Assembly (NCBI GenBank): GCA_009885605.1
Contig: VFKK01000001.1
Location: 1-12,661, forward strand
Direction: 5' to 3'
From: Cyclobacteriaceae bacterium
GTDB taxonomy: Bacteria; Bacteroidota; Bacteroidia; Cytophagales; Cyclobacteriaceae
Length of the DNA stretch: 12,661 nt
Part shown: in pieces, positions 5,979 through 12,661 of the stretch
Position numbering within the stretch: the first letter of the stretch is position 1
Layout: the number at the start of each line of letters is the position of its first letter
Notes under the pieces: generated by a model
Database searches by the model: none
What the model was told of the DNA's origin: nothing
What the model saw: the letters and a program-made list of their open reading frames with translations, nothing else
Translations under genes and position numbers: made by a program

Positions 5979-7892
5979 TCAGAGTGCTTTTTCTACTTCC
6001 GTTAGACTGCGAACTGCATTTGCAATTCCATCGGGATCAAATCCGCATTCCCGGTGAAGTTCCATTTGCTCACCGTGCTCGATTACCTCGTCGGGGATTC
6101 CCAATCTCTTCACTTGAGCCTGGTAGCCGTGGTCCGACATCCATTCCAGAACAGCAGAACCAAAACCTCCTATCACACAGCCATCTTCGAGGGTGATCAC
6201 TTTCTTAAACTTGCCAAAAATTTCGTGCAAAAGTTCTTCGTCAAGTGGCTTCACAAAGCGCATGTCGTAATGAGCAGGATTCAATCCATCTTTGGATAGA
6301 GTCTTGCAGGCTTCCACTGCATAATTACCGATATGGCCTATGCTTAGAATTGCAACGTCTTCTCCTTCTTTCACTATTCTTCCCTGACCTGCAGGAATTT
6401 CTCGGAACGGAGTTTTCCATTCAGGCATCACACCGGATCCTCGAGGATAGCGAATGGAGTAAGGACCTTCGTGCAAAGTTGCAGAGTACATGAGATTGCG
6501 CAGCTCTTCTTCGTTCATGGGGGCCGAAACAATCAGATTGGGAATGCATCTGAAAAAAGCAAGATCATACGCTCCATGGTGAGTGGGTCCATCCGCTCCT
6601 GCAAAACCCGCTCTGTCCAGACAAAGCACAACCGGGAGATTCTGAAGACAAACATCATGGATCACCTGATCATAGGCACGCTGCATGAAGGTGGAGTAAA
6701 TATTACAAAAGGGAATCAATCCCTGAGTAGCAAGTCCGGCGGAAAATGTAACAGCATGCTGCTCGGCAATCCCGACGTCAAAAGCCCGGTCAGGCATTGC
6801 TTCCATCATGATATTCATGGAAGATCCGGAAGGCATGGCAGGAGTCACTCCCATTAAACGCTTGTCCATTTCTGCCAATTCCACCAAAGTACTTCCAAAT
6901 ACGTCCTGATATTTGGGAGCTTGAGGAGTTGAATGAGTCTTTTTGAAGATTTCTCCGGAAACTTTGTCAAAAGTGCCTGGTGCATGCCAGGTAGTTTTAT
7001 TTCCCGATTCTGCAGGTTCGTACCCTTTCCCTTTCACCGTAATGCAGTGAAGGATTTTCGGTCCGGGTATATCTTTCAGGTCTTTGAGGATTTCTGCCAG
7101 ATGATTGACATCATGTCCGTCCACAGGACCGAAATATCTTAGATTGAGAGATTCGAATAAGTTGCTTTGCTTAAGCAACGCAGATTTTACAGCTCCCTCG
7201 ACTTTTGAAATTACCTCCTGGGCGCTGCTGCCGAATTTGCTTAGCTTACCCAGAATTTTCCAAACCTCATCTTTCGCTTTATTGTAAGTGTGGGAGGTAG
7301 TGATGTCAGTCAGATAATCCTTCAATGCACCCACATTAGGATCGATAGACATGCAGTTATCGTTTAGGATAATAAGCAGGTTGGTGTCGCTGACACCGGC
7401 ATGGTTCATTGCTTCGAAAGCCATTCCTCCTGTCATGGATCCATCTCCTATCACTGCGACATGCTGAATACAGGAGCCTTTGTATTTGGAGGCAACCGCC
7501 ATTCCGAGAGCTGCAGAAATTGAAGTGCTCGAGTGACCTACGCCAAACGTATCGTATTCACTTTCTTTTCTTTTGGGAAAGCCGGAAAGTCCTCCGTAAA
7601 CGCGATTGGTGTGAAACAGGTCTCTTCTTCCGGTCAAGATTTTATGTCCGTAAGCCTGGTGGCCTACATCCCAGACCAGCTGATCTTCGGGAGTATTGAG
7701 GATATAATGAAGGGCAACGGTAAGCTCTACCACACCCAAACTTGCCCCGAAATGACCTCCGTAAACAGACACGTTGTCCACGATGAACTGACGCAGTTCA
7801 TCACAGATTTGGACCAACTTATCCTTGGGAAACTTCTTTAGGTCAGCGGGACAGTTTATTTGGGCAAGTAGTTCTCCGGGTTGAATTAGCAT
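5979..7892 (-). CDS. dxs: 1-deoxy-D-xylulose-5-phosphate synthase
   Basis: Thiamine-diphosphate enzyme that condenses pyruvate with glyceraldehyde 3-phosphate to give DXP, the entry step of the MEP isoprenoid pathway. DXP also feeds thiamine synthesis, and in many bacteria pyridoxal synthesis. 637 residues, full family length. Features in order are 'GGHFGASLGVVELTVALHY' (45-63), 'WDVGHQAYGHKILTGR' (74-89), 'HSSTSISAALGMA' (120-132), the ThDP/Mg motif beginning 'GDGSMTGG' (149-156) and ending 'NDN' (177-179), 'GPVDGHD' (255-261), the catalytic glutamate Glu377 in 'GIAEQHAVTFSAGLA' (374-388) and 'AGADGPTHHGAYDLAF' (431-446). The C-terminal transketolase-like domain follows. The ATG at 7890-7892 is directly ahead of the conserved start. 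It is divergent from scpA, with the hydrolase downstream. Confidence 0.97.
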   Translation of the reverse strand: MLIQPGELLAQINCPADLKKFPKDKLVQICDELRQFIVDNVSVYGGHFGASLGVVELTVALHYILNTPEDQLVWDVGHQAYGHKILTGRRDLFHTNRVYGGLSGFPKRKESEYDTFGVGHSSTSISAALGMAVASKYKGSCIQHVAVIGDGSMTGGMAFEAMNHAGVSDTNLLIILNDNCMSIDPNVGALKDYLTDITTSHTYNKAKDEVWKILGKLSKFGSSAQEVISKVEGAVKSALLKQSNLFESLNLRYFGPVDGHDVNHLAEILKDLKDIPGPKILHCITVKGKGYEPAESGNKTTWHAPGTFDKVSGEIFKKTHSTPQAPKYQDVFGSTLVELAEMDKRLMGVTPAMPSGSSMNIMMEAMPDRAFDVGIAEQHAVTFSAGLATQGLIPFCNIYSTFMQRAYDQVIHDVCLQNLPVVLCLDRAGFAGADGPTHHGAYDLAFFRCIPNLIVSAPMNEEELRNLMYSATLHEGPYSIRYPRGSGVMPEWKTPFREIPAGQGRIVKEGEDVAILSIGHIGNYAVEACKTLSKDGLNPAHYDMRFVKPLDEELLHEIFGKFKKVITLEDGCVIGGFGSAVLEWMSDHGYQAQVKRLGIPDEVIEHGEQMELHRECGFDPDGIANAVRSLTEVEKAL

Positions 7893-8066
7893 TTATCTGC
7901 AAGAGTTGGTGATAAAGAGAGATAACTTTTACGTGAATACTTTGTTTTCGATCAGCGTTAAGCGGCTGAAGTAGCCGTTCTCTTTCTTCTGTTGTCAAAT
8001 TAATTTAGCTTAAATGAATATCTTTGGCAACAAGGACACAAAATTAACCAATAATTTAAATATCCT
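7893..8066. promoter_or_regulatory. Divergent promoter region between dxs and scpA
   Basis: This 174-base AT-rich gap must drive both divergent units. Toward scpA, TATCTTTG at 8019-8026 matches the Bacteroidota -7 consensus exactly, but the nearest upstream TTG (7992-7994) is 24 bases away, longer than usual. Toward dxs, TTTG (complement of 8039-8042) is followed after 18 bases by TATTCATT (complement of 8013-8020), a good -33 and spacing with a poor -7. The two candidates overlap, so the units could compete for polymerase. These are consensus matches by eye only. Confidence 0.35.
7961..7979 (-). other. Small hairpin in the dxs leader
   Basis: CGGCT at 7963-7967 pairs with AGCCG at 7973-7977 around a five-base loop. 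One G-T and one A-T pair extend the stem to seven. If dxs is transcribed from the candidate promoter near 8013-8042, this hairpin would form in its 5' leader about 70 bases before the start codon. No thiamine riboswitch (THI-box) signature was seen around it. Confidence 0.35.
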
Positions 8067-8816
8067 TTGAGTTTCGAAATCAAATTACCGCTTTTCGAGG
8101 GACCCTTCGATCTGATGCTCTTCTTCATCGAGCGAGACGAGCTGGATATTTATGACATTCCTATTGCCAAGATTACCAATGACTTCCTCGATTATATTCA
8201 CCATTTGGAGAAGTTGGAAATTGAAATAGCAAGTGATTTTATCCTGTTTGCTGCCACTCTGATGAAGATCAAGTCGAGGATGCTGATCCCCAGGCCTGAA
8301 TTAAATGTATCCGGAGAAGAAGTCGACCCAAGAGAAGAGCTGATTCGTAACCTGCTGGAATACAAGAAATACAAGTCTGTTGTGGAGGATTTGGCGAGCT
8401 TGGAATTTAAGCAACTTTCTAAAGAGAAAAGAGGCAACCTTGTTTCTGAATTGCAATCACTCAGTAAGCTGGAAGATGTGGATGCCGAAATGCAGCATGT
8501 CGACCTTTACAAGCTTTTGAAAGTGTTTCAGCGAACCATGAGCCGAATGGCGTCGAGGGTGGACGAAACCATACACACGGTAATTCAGTATCCTTATACA
8601 ATTGAGCAGCAAAAGGACTATGTGCTTGAGAAAATCAGCGTTAAAAACCAAGTACCGTTTACCGATTTCATTTCCTTCAACCCAGATAAGATCTTTGTGA
8701 TTTATACCTTCCTTGCTATTTTAGAACTACTTCAGCTTTCCCTGGTGACGATCGTCATTGGAGAGGGATACAATAATTTTTGGGTGGAAATGACTGAGCC
8801 AATTGCTGCAGCGTAA
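8067..8816 (+). CDS. scpA: Segregation and condensation protein A (kleisin)
   Basis: Kleisin subunit that bridges SMC heads and binds ScpB in the bacterial condensin complex, acting on the chromosome. 249 residues, normal family length. The N-terminal SMC-neck-binding part begins 'FEIKLPLFEGPFDLMLFFIE' (3-22), followed by 'LDIYDIPIAKITNDFLDYI' (26-44) and 'FILFAATLMKIKSRMLIP' (58-75), all typical of ScpA. The acidic middle is variable, and the C-terminal winged-helix-like part includes 'FLAILELLQLSL' (about 215-226). The only possible start is TTG at 8067: an in-frame TAA lies at 8052-8054 and the conserved N-terminus follows directly. scpB and smc are not in the window. It leads a chain in which the next gene begins two bases after its stop. 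Confidence 0.93.
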   Translation: MSFEIKLPLFEGPFDLMLFFIERDELDIYDIPIAKITNDFLDYIHHLEKLEIEIASDFILFAATLMKIKSRMLIPRPELNVSGEEVDPREELIRNLLEYKKYKSVVEDLASLEFKQLSKEKRGNLVSELQSLSKLEDVDAEMQHVDLYKLLKVFQRTMSRMASRVDETIHTVIQYPYTIEQQKDYVLEKISVKNQVPFTDFISFNPDKIFVIYTFLAILELLQLSLVTIVIGEGYNNFWVEMTEPIAAA

Positions 8817-8818
8817 GT

Positions 8819-9883
8819 ATGAAGCTCGACAATAAGAAGATTTTCGCAACCCTCAATCCAAACAAAGTTTGGTTGCCAATCCTGATTGGTTTAGGGATTA
8901 TTTTTGCCATGTTTTATTTTGATGACTCGATCAAGGCAAATACGCTGAAGAGTGTTTTTGATGCTTCCTTACCATGGATTGTTGTAGCCATCTTAGTAAT
9001 CCTTTTCAGAGATGCCGGCTATGTCTACCGAATCCGTGAGATTACAGACAGGGAACTTAGTTGGGGCAGAGCGATCTATGTGATTATCATTTGGGAATTT
9101 GCGTCTGCAGTGACTCCATCAGTCGTGGGAGGCACAGCCGTTGCGATGTTTATCCTGAACAAAGAAGGAATCAAAATGGGCAAAGCCATTGCTTACGTGA
9201 TGGTGACGGCGATTCTTGACAACCTCTTTTTTGTGATTGGAGCTCCAATCATTCTTTATTTTGCTCAGGGGCACATTTTTCCGGAAAGTAAAGTCTTGGA
9301 ATCACAGCTCGGAAGAAGTCTTCAACCAATTTTCTGGTTGAGTTATAGTTTGTATGCCGGCTACACTCTGTTGATGGCATTGGGACTTTTCTACAAGCCC
9401 AGAGTATTCAAATGGGTGTTAATTAAGATTTTCTCAATCAGGATTCTTCGAAAATGGAAACATGACGCACAGGAATATGGAAATCAAATCATTCAGGCTT
9501 CTCAGGAACTTTCAGGGAAAACATGGAAATATTGGCTCCCGATTATCCTGGTTACGATCTTCATTTGGAGCTCTCGCTACCTGATGCTCAATGCTCTTAT
9601 TTCAGCCTATGTTCCCCTCTCAATCGACCAACATGTAATTGTATTTGCCCGACAGGTAATCATGTGGATTGTGATGATGATCTCGCCAACCCCGGGAAGT
9701 TCTGGTACAGCAGAGTTCTTCTTTGGAGAGTTTTTTACCCAGTTTCTGGGTAGTTATACCTTCGTTACCAGCATATTCTGGAGGCTGCTTACTTATTATC
9801 CATATCTGCTTTTGGGGGCAATTTTCCTTCCCCGATGGATCAAACAAGTTTTCTTCAAGAAAAAGGAAATTATTCAGGAATGA
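8819..9883 (+). CDS. Flippase-like integral membrane protein (lysylphosphatidylglycerol synthase TM family)
   Basis: 354-residue inner-membrane protein with about eight hydrophobic segments: near 17-34, 52-64, 85-113, 122-150, 169-192, 238-263, 272-290 and 322-338. The family markers are 'IIIWEFASAVTPSVVGGTAVA' region (89-109) and 'ISPTPGSSGTAEFFF' (288-302), characteristic of the MprF-type transmembrane domain (UPF0104/YbhN/AglD relatives). It ends shortly after the last membrane segment and lacks the soluble aminoacyl-transferase domain of true MprF. It is therefore not expected to make lysyl-phosphatidylglycerol; lipid or glycolipid translocation is the usual guess for such proteins. It starts two bases after scpA and ends one base before murF-alr. 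That placement suggests an envelope role, but the substrate is unknown. Confidence 0.88.
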   Translation: MKLDNKKIFATLNPNKVWLPILIGLGIIFAMFYFDDSIKANTLKSVFDASLPWIVVAILVILFRDAGYVYRIREITDRELSWGRAIYVIIIWEFASAVTPSVVGGTAVAMFILNKEGIKMGKAIAYVMVTAILDNLFFVIGAPIILYFAQGHIFPESKVLESQLGRSLQPIFWLSYSLYAGYTLLMALGLFYKPRVFKWVLIKIFSIRILRKWKHDAQEYGNQIIQASQELSGKTWKYWLPIILVTIFIWSSRYLMLNALISAYVPLSIDQHVIVFARQVIMWIVMMISPTPGSSGTAEFFFGEFFTQFLGSYTFVTSIFWRLLTYYPYLLLGAIFLPRWIKQVFFKKKEIIQE

Positions 9884-9884
9884 T

Positions 9885-12353
9885 ATGCTTCAGGAACTGA
9901 GTCTTGAGAAAATCGCAAATCTCACTCAAGGGAAAATCCTTGCTGGGAAAGCTGAAAATGTCATTACTCATATCAGCATCGATTCAAGACAAATTATCAA
10001 TCCTGAGAAGACTCTTTTTGTAGCACTTAGGGGGGCAAAAGCCGACGGGAAGGATTTCATCCCTGAATTGGCTGCCCAGAGAGTCTCGTCCTTTTTGGTT
10101 CATGATGATTTTGAGCTGGGAAAGATGGATTCCCGAAAATTAGGAATCGTAGCAGTACCCGATACCAGAAAAGCCCTGCAGGCCCTGGCCAAATATCAGC
10201 GGGAGCAATTTCCCAATCCACTCATCAGCATCACCGGGAGCAATGGCAAAACCATTGTAAAGGAATGGCTGGGTCAGGTTTTGAGCCAAACCTATGCGGT
10301 CGCAAAAAGCCCGAAAAGCTATAATTCTCAGGTTGGAGTACCTTTGTCAATTTTTGGAATCGAACCCTATCACCAGGTTGCGATTTTGGAAGCCGGGGTT
10401 TCCAAAGCCGGAGAAATGGAGATTTTGGAAAAAATGATCCGTCCGGATCTGGGGATTTTTACCAATATAGGAACCGCTCATGAGGATGGATTTGAAAGTA
10501 CAGCAGAAAAAATAAAGGAAAAGCTGTCTCTGTTTCGGGGTGCCAAATTGCTTATTTATTGCAAAGATCAGTCGTTGGTCAGGGAGCAAATCGAGGGAAA
10601 ATTTGATTCGACTCGTCTTATTTCATGGTCCCATGAAGCCGGATCAGATTTTTCGAGATCTCTGAAAAGTATGGAATATGGCACGCGGATGATCCTGATG
10701 AAAAAGGATCTGAGCACGTTCACGTTTCAGATTCCTTTCATGGATCCTGCATCGATCGAGAATATTACGCATGTCATCGTCGCTGCCCTCACGTTGGGGC
10801 AGGCAGGGGAATCCATTCAGGAAGGAATCAACCATCTGAAGCCAGTGGATATGAGGCTAACCCTAAAGCCCGGAATCAATGATTCGATGCTTATTGATGA
10901 CACGTATAACAATGATCTTGGGGGTTTGAAAGTTGCGTTGGATTTTCTTCAGCAACAGCGACCCAAACGCCGGAAGGTTCTGATTCTATCCGATCTGCTG
11001 CAGCAAGGACTGCCTGAGAGGATTTATGGAGAAGTAGCCGAATTGATCCAAAATCACGGGATTGATCATATCATCGGAGTGGGAAAAGAGATCGGAAGAT
11101 TGGAGAAAACATTTCCGGGGAAGTATTCAGGATTTGTTTCCACCGAGGAACTTCTTGCAAAGCTGGATCCGGAGGAATTTTCAAATGATTTGGTCCTGAT
11201 TACCGGCGCCAGATCCTTTGGCTTTGAACAGCTCGTCAATCGACTTCAGCAACGAATCCACGGTACCACACTTGAAATCAACCTCAACGCTCTCACCCAT
11301 AATTTCAACTTTTACAAAAGGCAAATAAATCCCGGAACCAAGGTAATGGTGATGGTGAAGGCTTTTGCTTATGGCGGAGGAGCGGAGGAAATTGCTAATC
11401 ATTTGCAAACGATGGGGGCAGATTATCTTGCTGTTGCATTCTCCGACGAAGGAGTGACACTGCGAAAGCAGGGAATCAGACTTCCGATTATGGTTCTGAA
11501 TCCAGTGGAGGAATCCTTTGACCTTTGCCGGGAGAATCAACTCGAGCCGGTAGTTTTCAGTCCGGATTTTTTCAAAAGCCTGGCTGTATATTGCCAAAAT
11601 CATCAGACCCAATTATCTGTTCATCTGGATCTGGACACGGGAATGCATCGCCTTGGATTTGAAGATTCTCATTTGGAGGAATTGAAGCGATTGATCCGGG
11701 AAAATCCCCAGCTCCATATCGCCAGTATTTATACCCACCTGGTGGGAGCGGATGAGGAGATTCACAGAGATTTCTCGTTGGCTCAGCTTCATCAATTCAC
11801 CCGAATGAAGGATGAAATCCTTGCTGTTTTATCGTACAAACCATTGGTTCATGCCTTGAATTCGGCAGGAATTGTGGCTTTTCCGGAATTCCAATTTGAT
11901 ATGGTACGCTTGGGAATCGGGCTTTACGGAGTGGAAGTCACCGGAAAATACGATGCTTCACTTCGGCCAATCAGCACACTGAAAACTACCATTTCTCAAG
12001 TGAAAGTTCTGGAACCTGGTGCAACAGTAGGTTATTCCAGAAAAGGAATGCTTCCAAACGGAGGGAAAATTGCAACGCTTTCCATAGGATATGCAGATGG
12101 CTATGATCGCCGGTTCAGCAACGGAAAAGGCTACGTCCTGATTCATGGCAAAAAAGCCCCGGTGATAGGAAATGTCTGCATGGACATGGTAATGGTGGAT
12201 GTAAGCCACCTGAATGTCAAAGCGGGTGACGAAGCGATTATATACGGGGAACAAATCTCACTTAAGGAATTGGCCGACAGGATCGGAACCATTCCATACG
12301 AACTCCTAACCAACATCAGCACGAGAGTGAAGCGCGTGTATTATCTGGATTAG
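9885..12353 (+). CDS. murF-alr: Bifunctional MurF ligase / alanine racemase fusion
   Basis: 822 residues joining two cytoplasmic peptidoglycan enzymes. Residues 1-455 are MurF, which adds D-Ala-D-Ala to UDP-MurNAc-tripeptide using ATP. They include the N-terminal 'TLFVALRGAKADGKDFI' (43-59), the ATP loop 'GSNGKT' (118-123), 'YNSQVGVPLSIFGI' (146-159), 'EAGVSKAGEM' (169-178) and 'DDTYNNDLGGLKVAL' (338-352). Residues about 460-822 are alanine racemase, a PLP enzyme interconverting L- and D-Ala. They include the PLP lysine Lys492 in 'VMVKAFAYGGG', 'DTGMHRLGF' (584-592), Arg675 in 'VRLGIGLYG', the second catalytic residue Tyr717 in 'VGYSRKG' and 'IGYADGYDRR' (734-743). The fusion is known in Bacteroidota. 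The frame stays open upstream to 9723 inside the flippase gene, but the ATG at 9885, one base after that gene's stop, fits the MurF N-terminus. AGGA at 9876-9879 is a plausible ribosome site. Confidence 0.95.
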   Translation: MLQELSLEKIANLTQGKILAGKAENVITHISIDSRQIINPEKTLFVALRGAKADGKDFIPELAAQRVSSFLVHDDFELGKMDSRKLGIVAVPDTRKALQALAKYQREQFPNPLISITGSNGKTIVKEWLGQVLSQTYAVAKSPKSYNSQVGVPLSIFGIEPYHQVAILEAGVSKAGEMEILEKMIRPDLGIFTNIGTAHEDGFESTAEKIKEKLSLFRGAKLLIYCKDQSLVREQIEGKFDSTRLISWSHEAGSDFSRSLKSMEYGTRMILMKKDLSTFTFQIPFMDPASIENITHVIVAALTLGQAGESIQEGINHLKPVDMRLTLKPGINDSMLIDDTYNNDLGGLKVALDFLQQQRPKRRKVLILSDLLQQGLPERIYGEVAELIQNHGIDHIIGVGKEIGRLEKTFPGKYSGFVSTEELLAKLDPEEFSNDLVLITGARSFGFEQLVNRLQQRIHGTTLEINLNALTHNFNFYKRQINPGTKVMVMVKAFAYGGGAEEIANHLQTMGADYLAVAFSDEGVTLRKQGIRLPIMVLNPVEESFDLCRENQLEPVVFSPDFFKSLAVYCQNHQTQLSVHLDLDTGMHRLGFEDSHLEELKRLIRENPQLHIASIYTHLVGADEEIHRDFSLAQLHQFTRMKDEILAVLSYKPLVHALNSAGIVAFPEFQFDMVRLGIGLYGVEVTGKYDASLRPISTLKTTISQVKVLEPGATVGYSRKGMLPNGGKIATLSIGYADGYDRRFSNGKGYVLIHGKKAPVIGNVCMDMVMVDVSHLNVKAGDEAIIYGEQISLKELADRIGTIPYELLTNISTRVKRVYYLD

Positions 12354-12377
12354 GAGCGAATTTTGTTAAATTCCACC

Positions 12378-12661
12378 ATGGATCTTTCTAAAAAACGCAT
12401 TGCTCATATTGTCTTCGAATCAAACGATCGTGCTTCAAGGACATTTGACGTTGTGGTATTGATAATGATCGTGGGATCGGTTACCGTGGTTATTTTGGAT
12501 TCTGTATTAGAACTCCATTTAAAATATGGAAAGACCTTTTACTTTTTAGAATGGGTGTTTACTATCCTTTTCACCATTGAATATGCCCTTAGAATCTGGC
12601 TTACAAACAGGACATTTCGGTATGCGACAAGCTTTTACGGGATAGTGGATTTGCTTGCCAT
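12378..12661 (+). CDS. Voltage-gated-type ion channel, N-terminal fragment
   Basis: 94 codons are visible and the gene runs off the right edge. After a short charged N-terminus come two hydrophobic segments, about 24-44 ('FDVVVLIMIVGSVTVVIL', S1-like) and 53-73. The second contains 'FTILFTIEYALRIW', which closely fits S2 of the Kv/ion-transport family with its conserved Glu and Arg. 'YGIVDLLA' at the end matches the start of S3. The pore and S4 lie outside, so ion selectivity, though likely potassium, is not shown. The start is uncertain: the ATG at 12378 is used here. However, an in-frame TTG at 12363 lies six bases after AGGAG (12352-12356), which overlaps the murF-alr stop, and would add five residues. 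It is probably the fourth gene of the scpA chain. Confidence 0.82.
   Translation, partial: MDLSKKRIAHIVFESNDRASRTFDVVVLIMIVGSVTVVILDSVLELHLKYGKTFYFLEWVFTILFTIEYALRIWLTNRTFRYATSFYGIVDLLA

Noticed and set aside
6054..7841. Several plus-strand open frames inside dxs, up to 128 codons
   Set aside because: They are antisense to a highly conserved coding region and their translations look random.
7893..8066. Thiamine or other riboswitch ahead of dxs
   Set aside because: Only a single small hairpin is visible, with none of the conserved THI-box segments.
9723..9884. 54-codon N-terminal extension of the MurF-Alr reading frame
   Set aside because: It lies inside the 3' end of the flippase gene in another frame and has no MurF similarity. 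The ATG at 9885 fits the family N-terminus.
11181..11612. 143-codon minus-strand open frame within the MurF-Alr gene
   Set aside because: It is fully antisense to conserved MurF and racemase motifs. Its length is unremarkable for a shadow frame and no domain is seen.
1..12661. Mobile element, prophage, CRISPR array or defence system
   Set aside because: No transposase, integrase, cas-like gene, regular repeat array or terminal inverted repeats were found. Gene content is housekeeping throughout.

Overview
The window looks like chromosomal housekeeping DNA from a member of the Bacteroidota, most likely the Cytophagales (Cyclobacteriaceae/Algoriphagus-like). That placement is inferred from gene content and not from any database match. 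The supporting points are a fused MurF-alanine racemase (a known Bacteroidota arrangement), DUF4382 lipoproteins, a 'CSDDD' lipoprotein N-terminus like the Bacteroidota surface-export signal, A-rich leaders instead of strong Shine-Dalgarno sites, and TAnnTTTG-type promoter boxes. GC content appears moderate and even throughout. I see no insertion sequence, phage gene, tRNA, rRNA or CRISPR array.

Layout, left to right. (1) Positions 1-1825 run on the minus strand: the N-terminal end of a PAS-domain protein (cut by the window edge), a 251-base gap with a 12-base direct repeat, then an HD-domain dGTP triphosphohydrolase. (2) Positions 1931-5147 run on the plus strand: a DUF4382 lipoprotein, two back-to-back terminator hairpins, a second diverged DUF4382 lipoprotein, ribD (riboflavin deaminase/reductase) one base after it, and a free-methionine-(R)-sulfoxide reductase overlapping ribD by 8 bases. 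(3) Positions 5180-7892 run on the minus strand: dxs (first step of the MEP isoprenoid pathway) followed by an alpha/beta hydrolase. (4) From 8067 to the right edge, on the plus strand, lies a tight chain: scpA (condensin kleisin), a flippase-like membrane protein, the MurF-Alr fusion, and the start of a voltage-gated-type ion channel.

The genes point to growth and envelope functions: nucleotide pool control (dGTPase), cofactor synthesis (riboflavin), methionine-sulfoxide repair, isoprenoid precursors, chromosome condensation and peptidoglycan precursor assembly. MurF-Alr joins D-alanine production and D-Ala-D-Ala addition in one chain. The scpA, flippase and murF-alr genes are separated by only 2 and 1 bases, so they are probably co-transcribed and perhaps translationally coupled.

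I found no clear evidence of a new defence, mobile or biosynthetic system. The least understood parts are the two unequal DUF4382 lipoproteins, the second of which is coupled to ribD, and the flippase-like protein between scpA and murF-alr.
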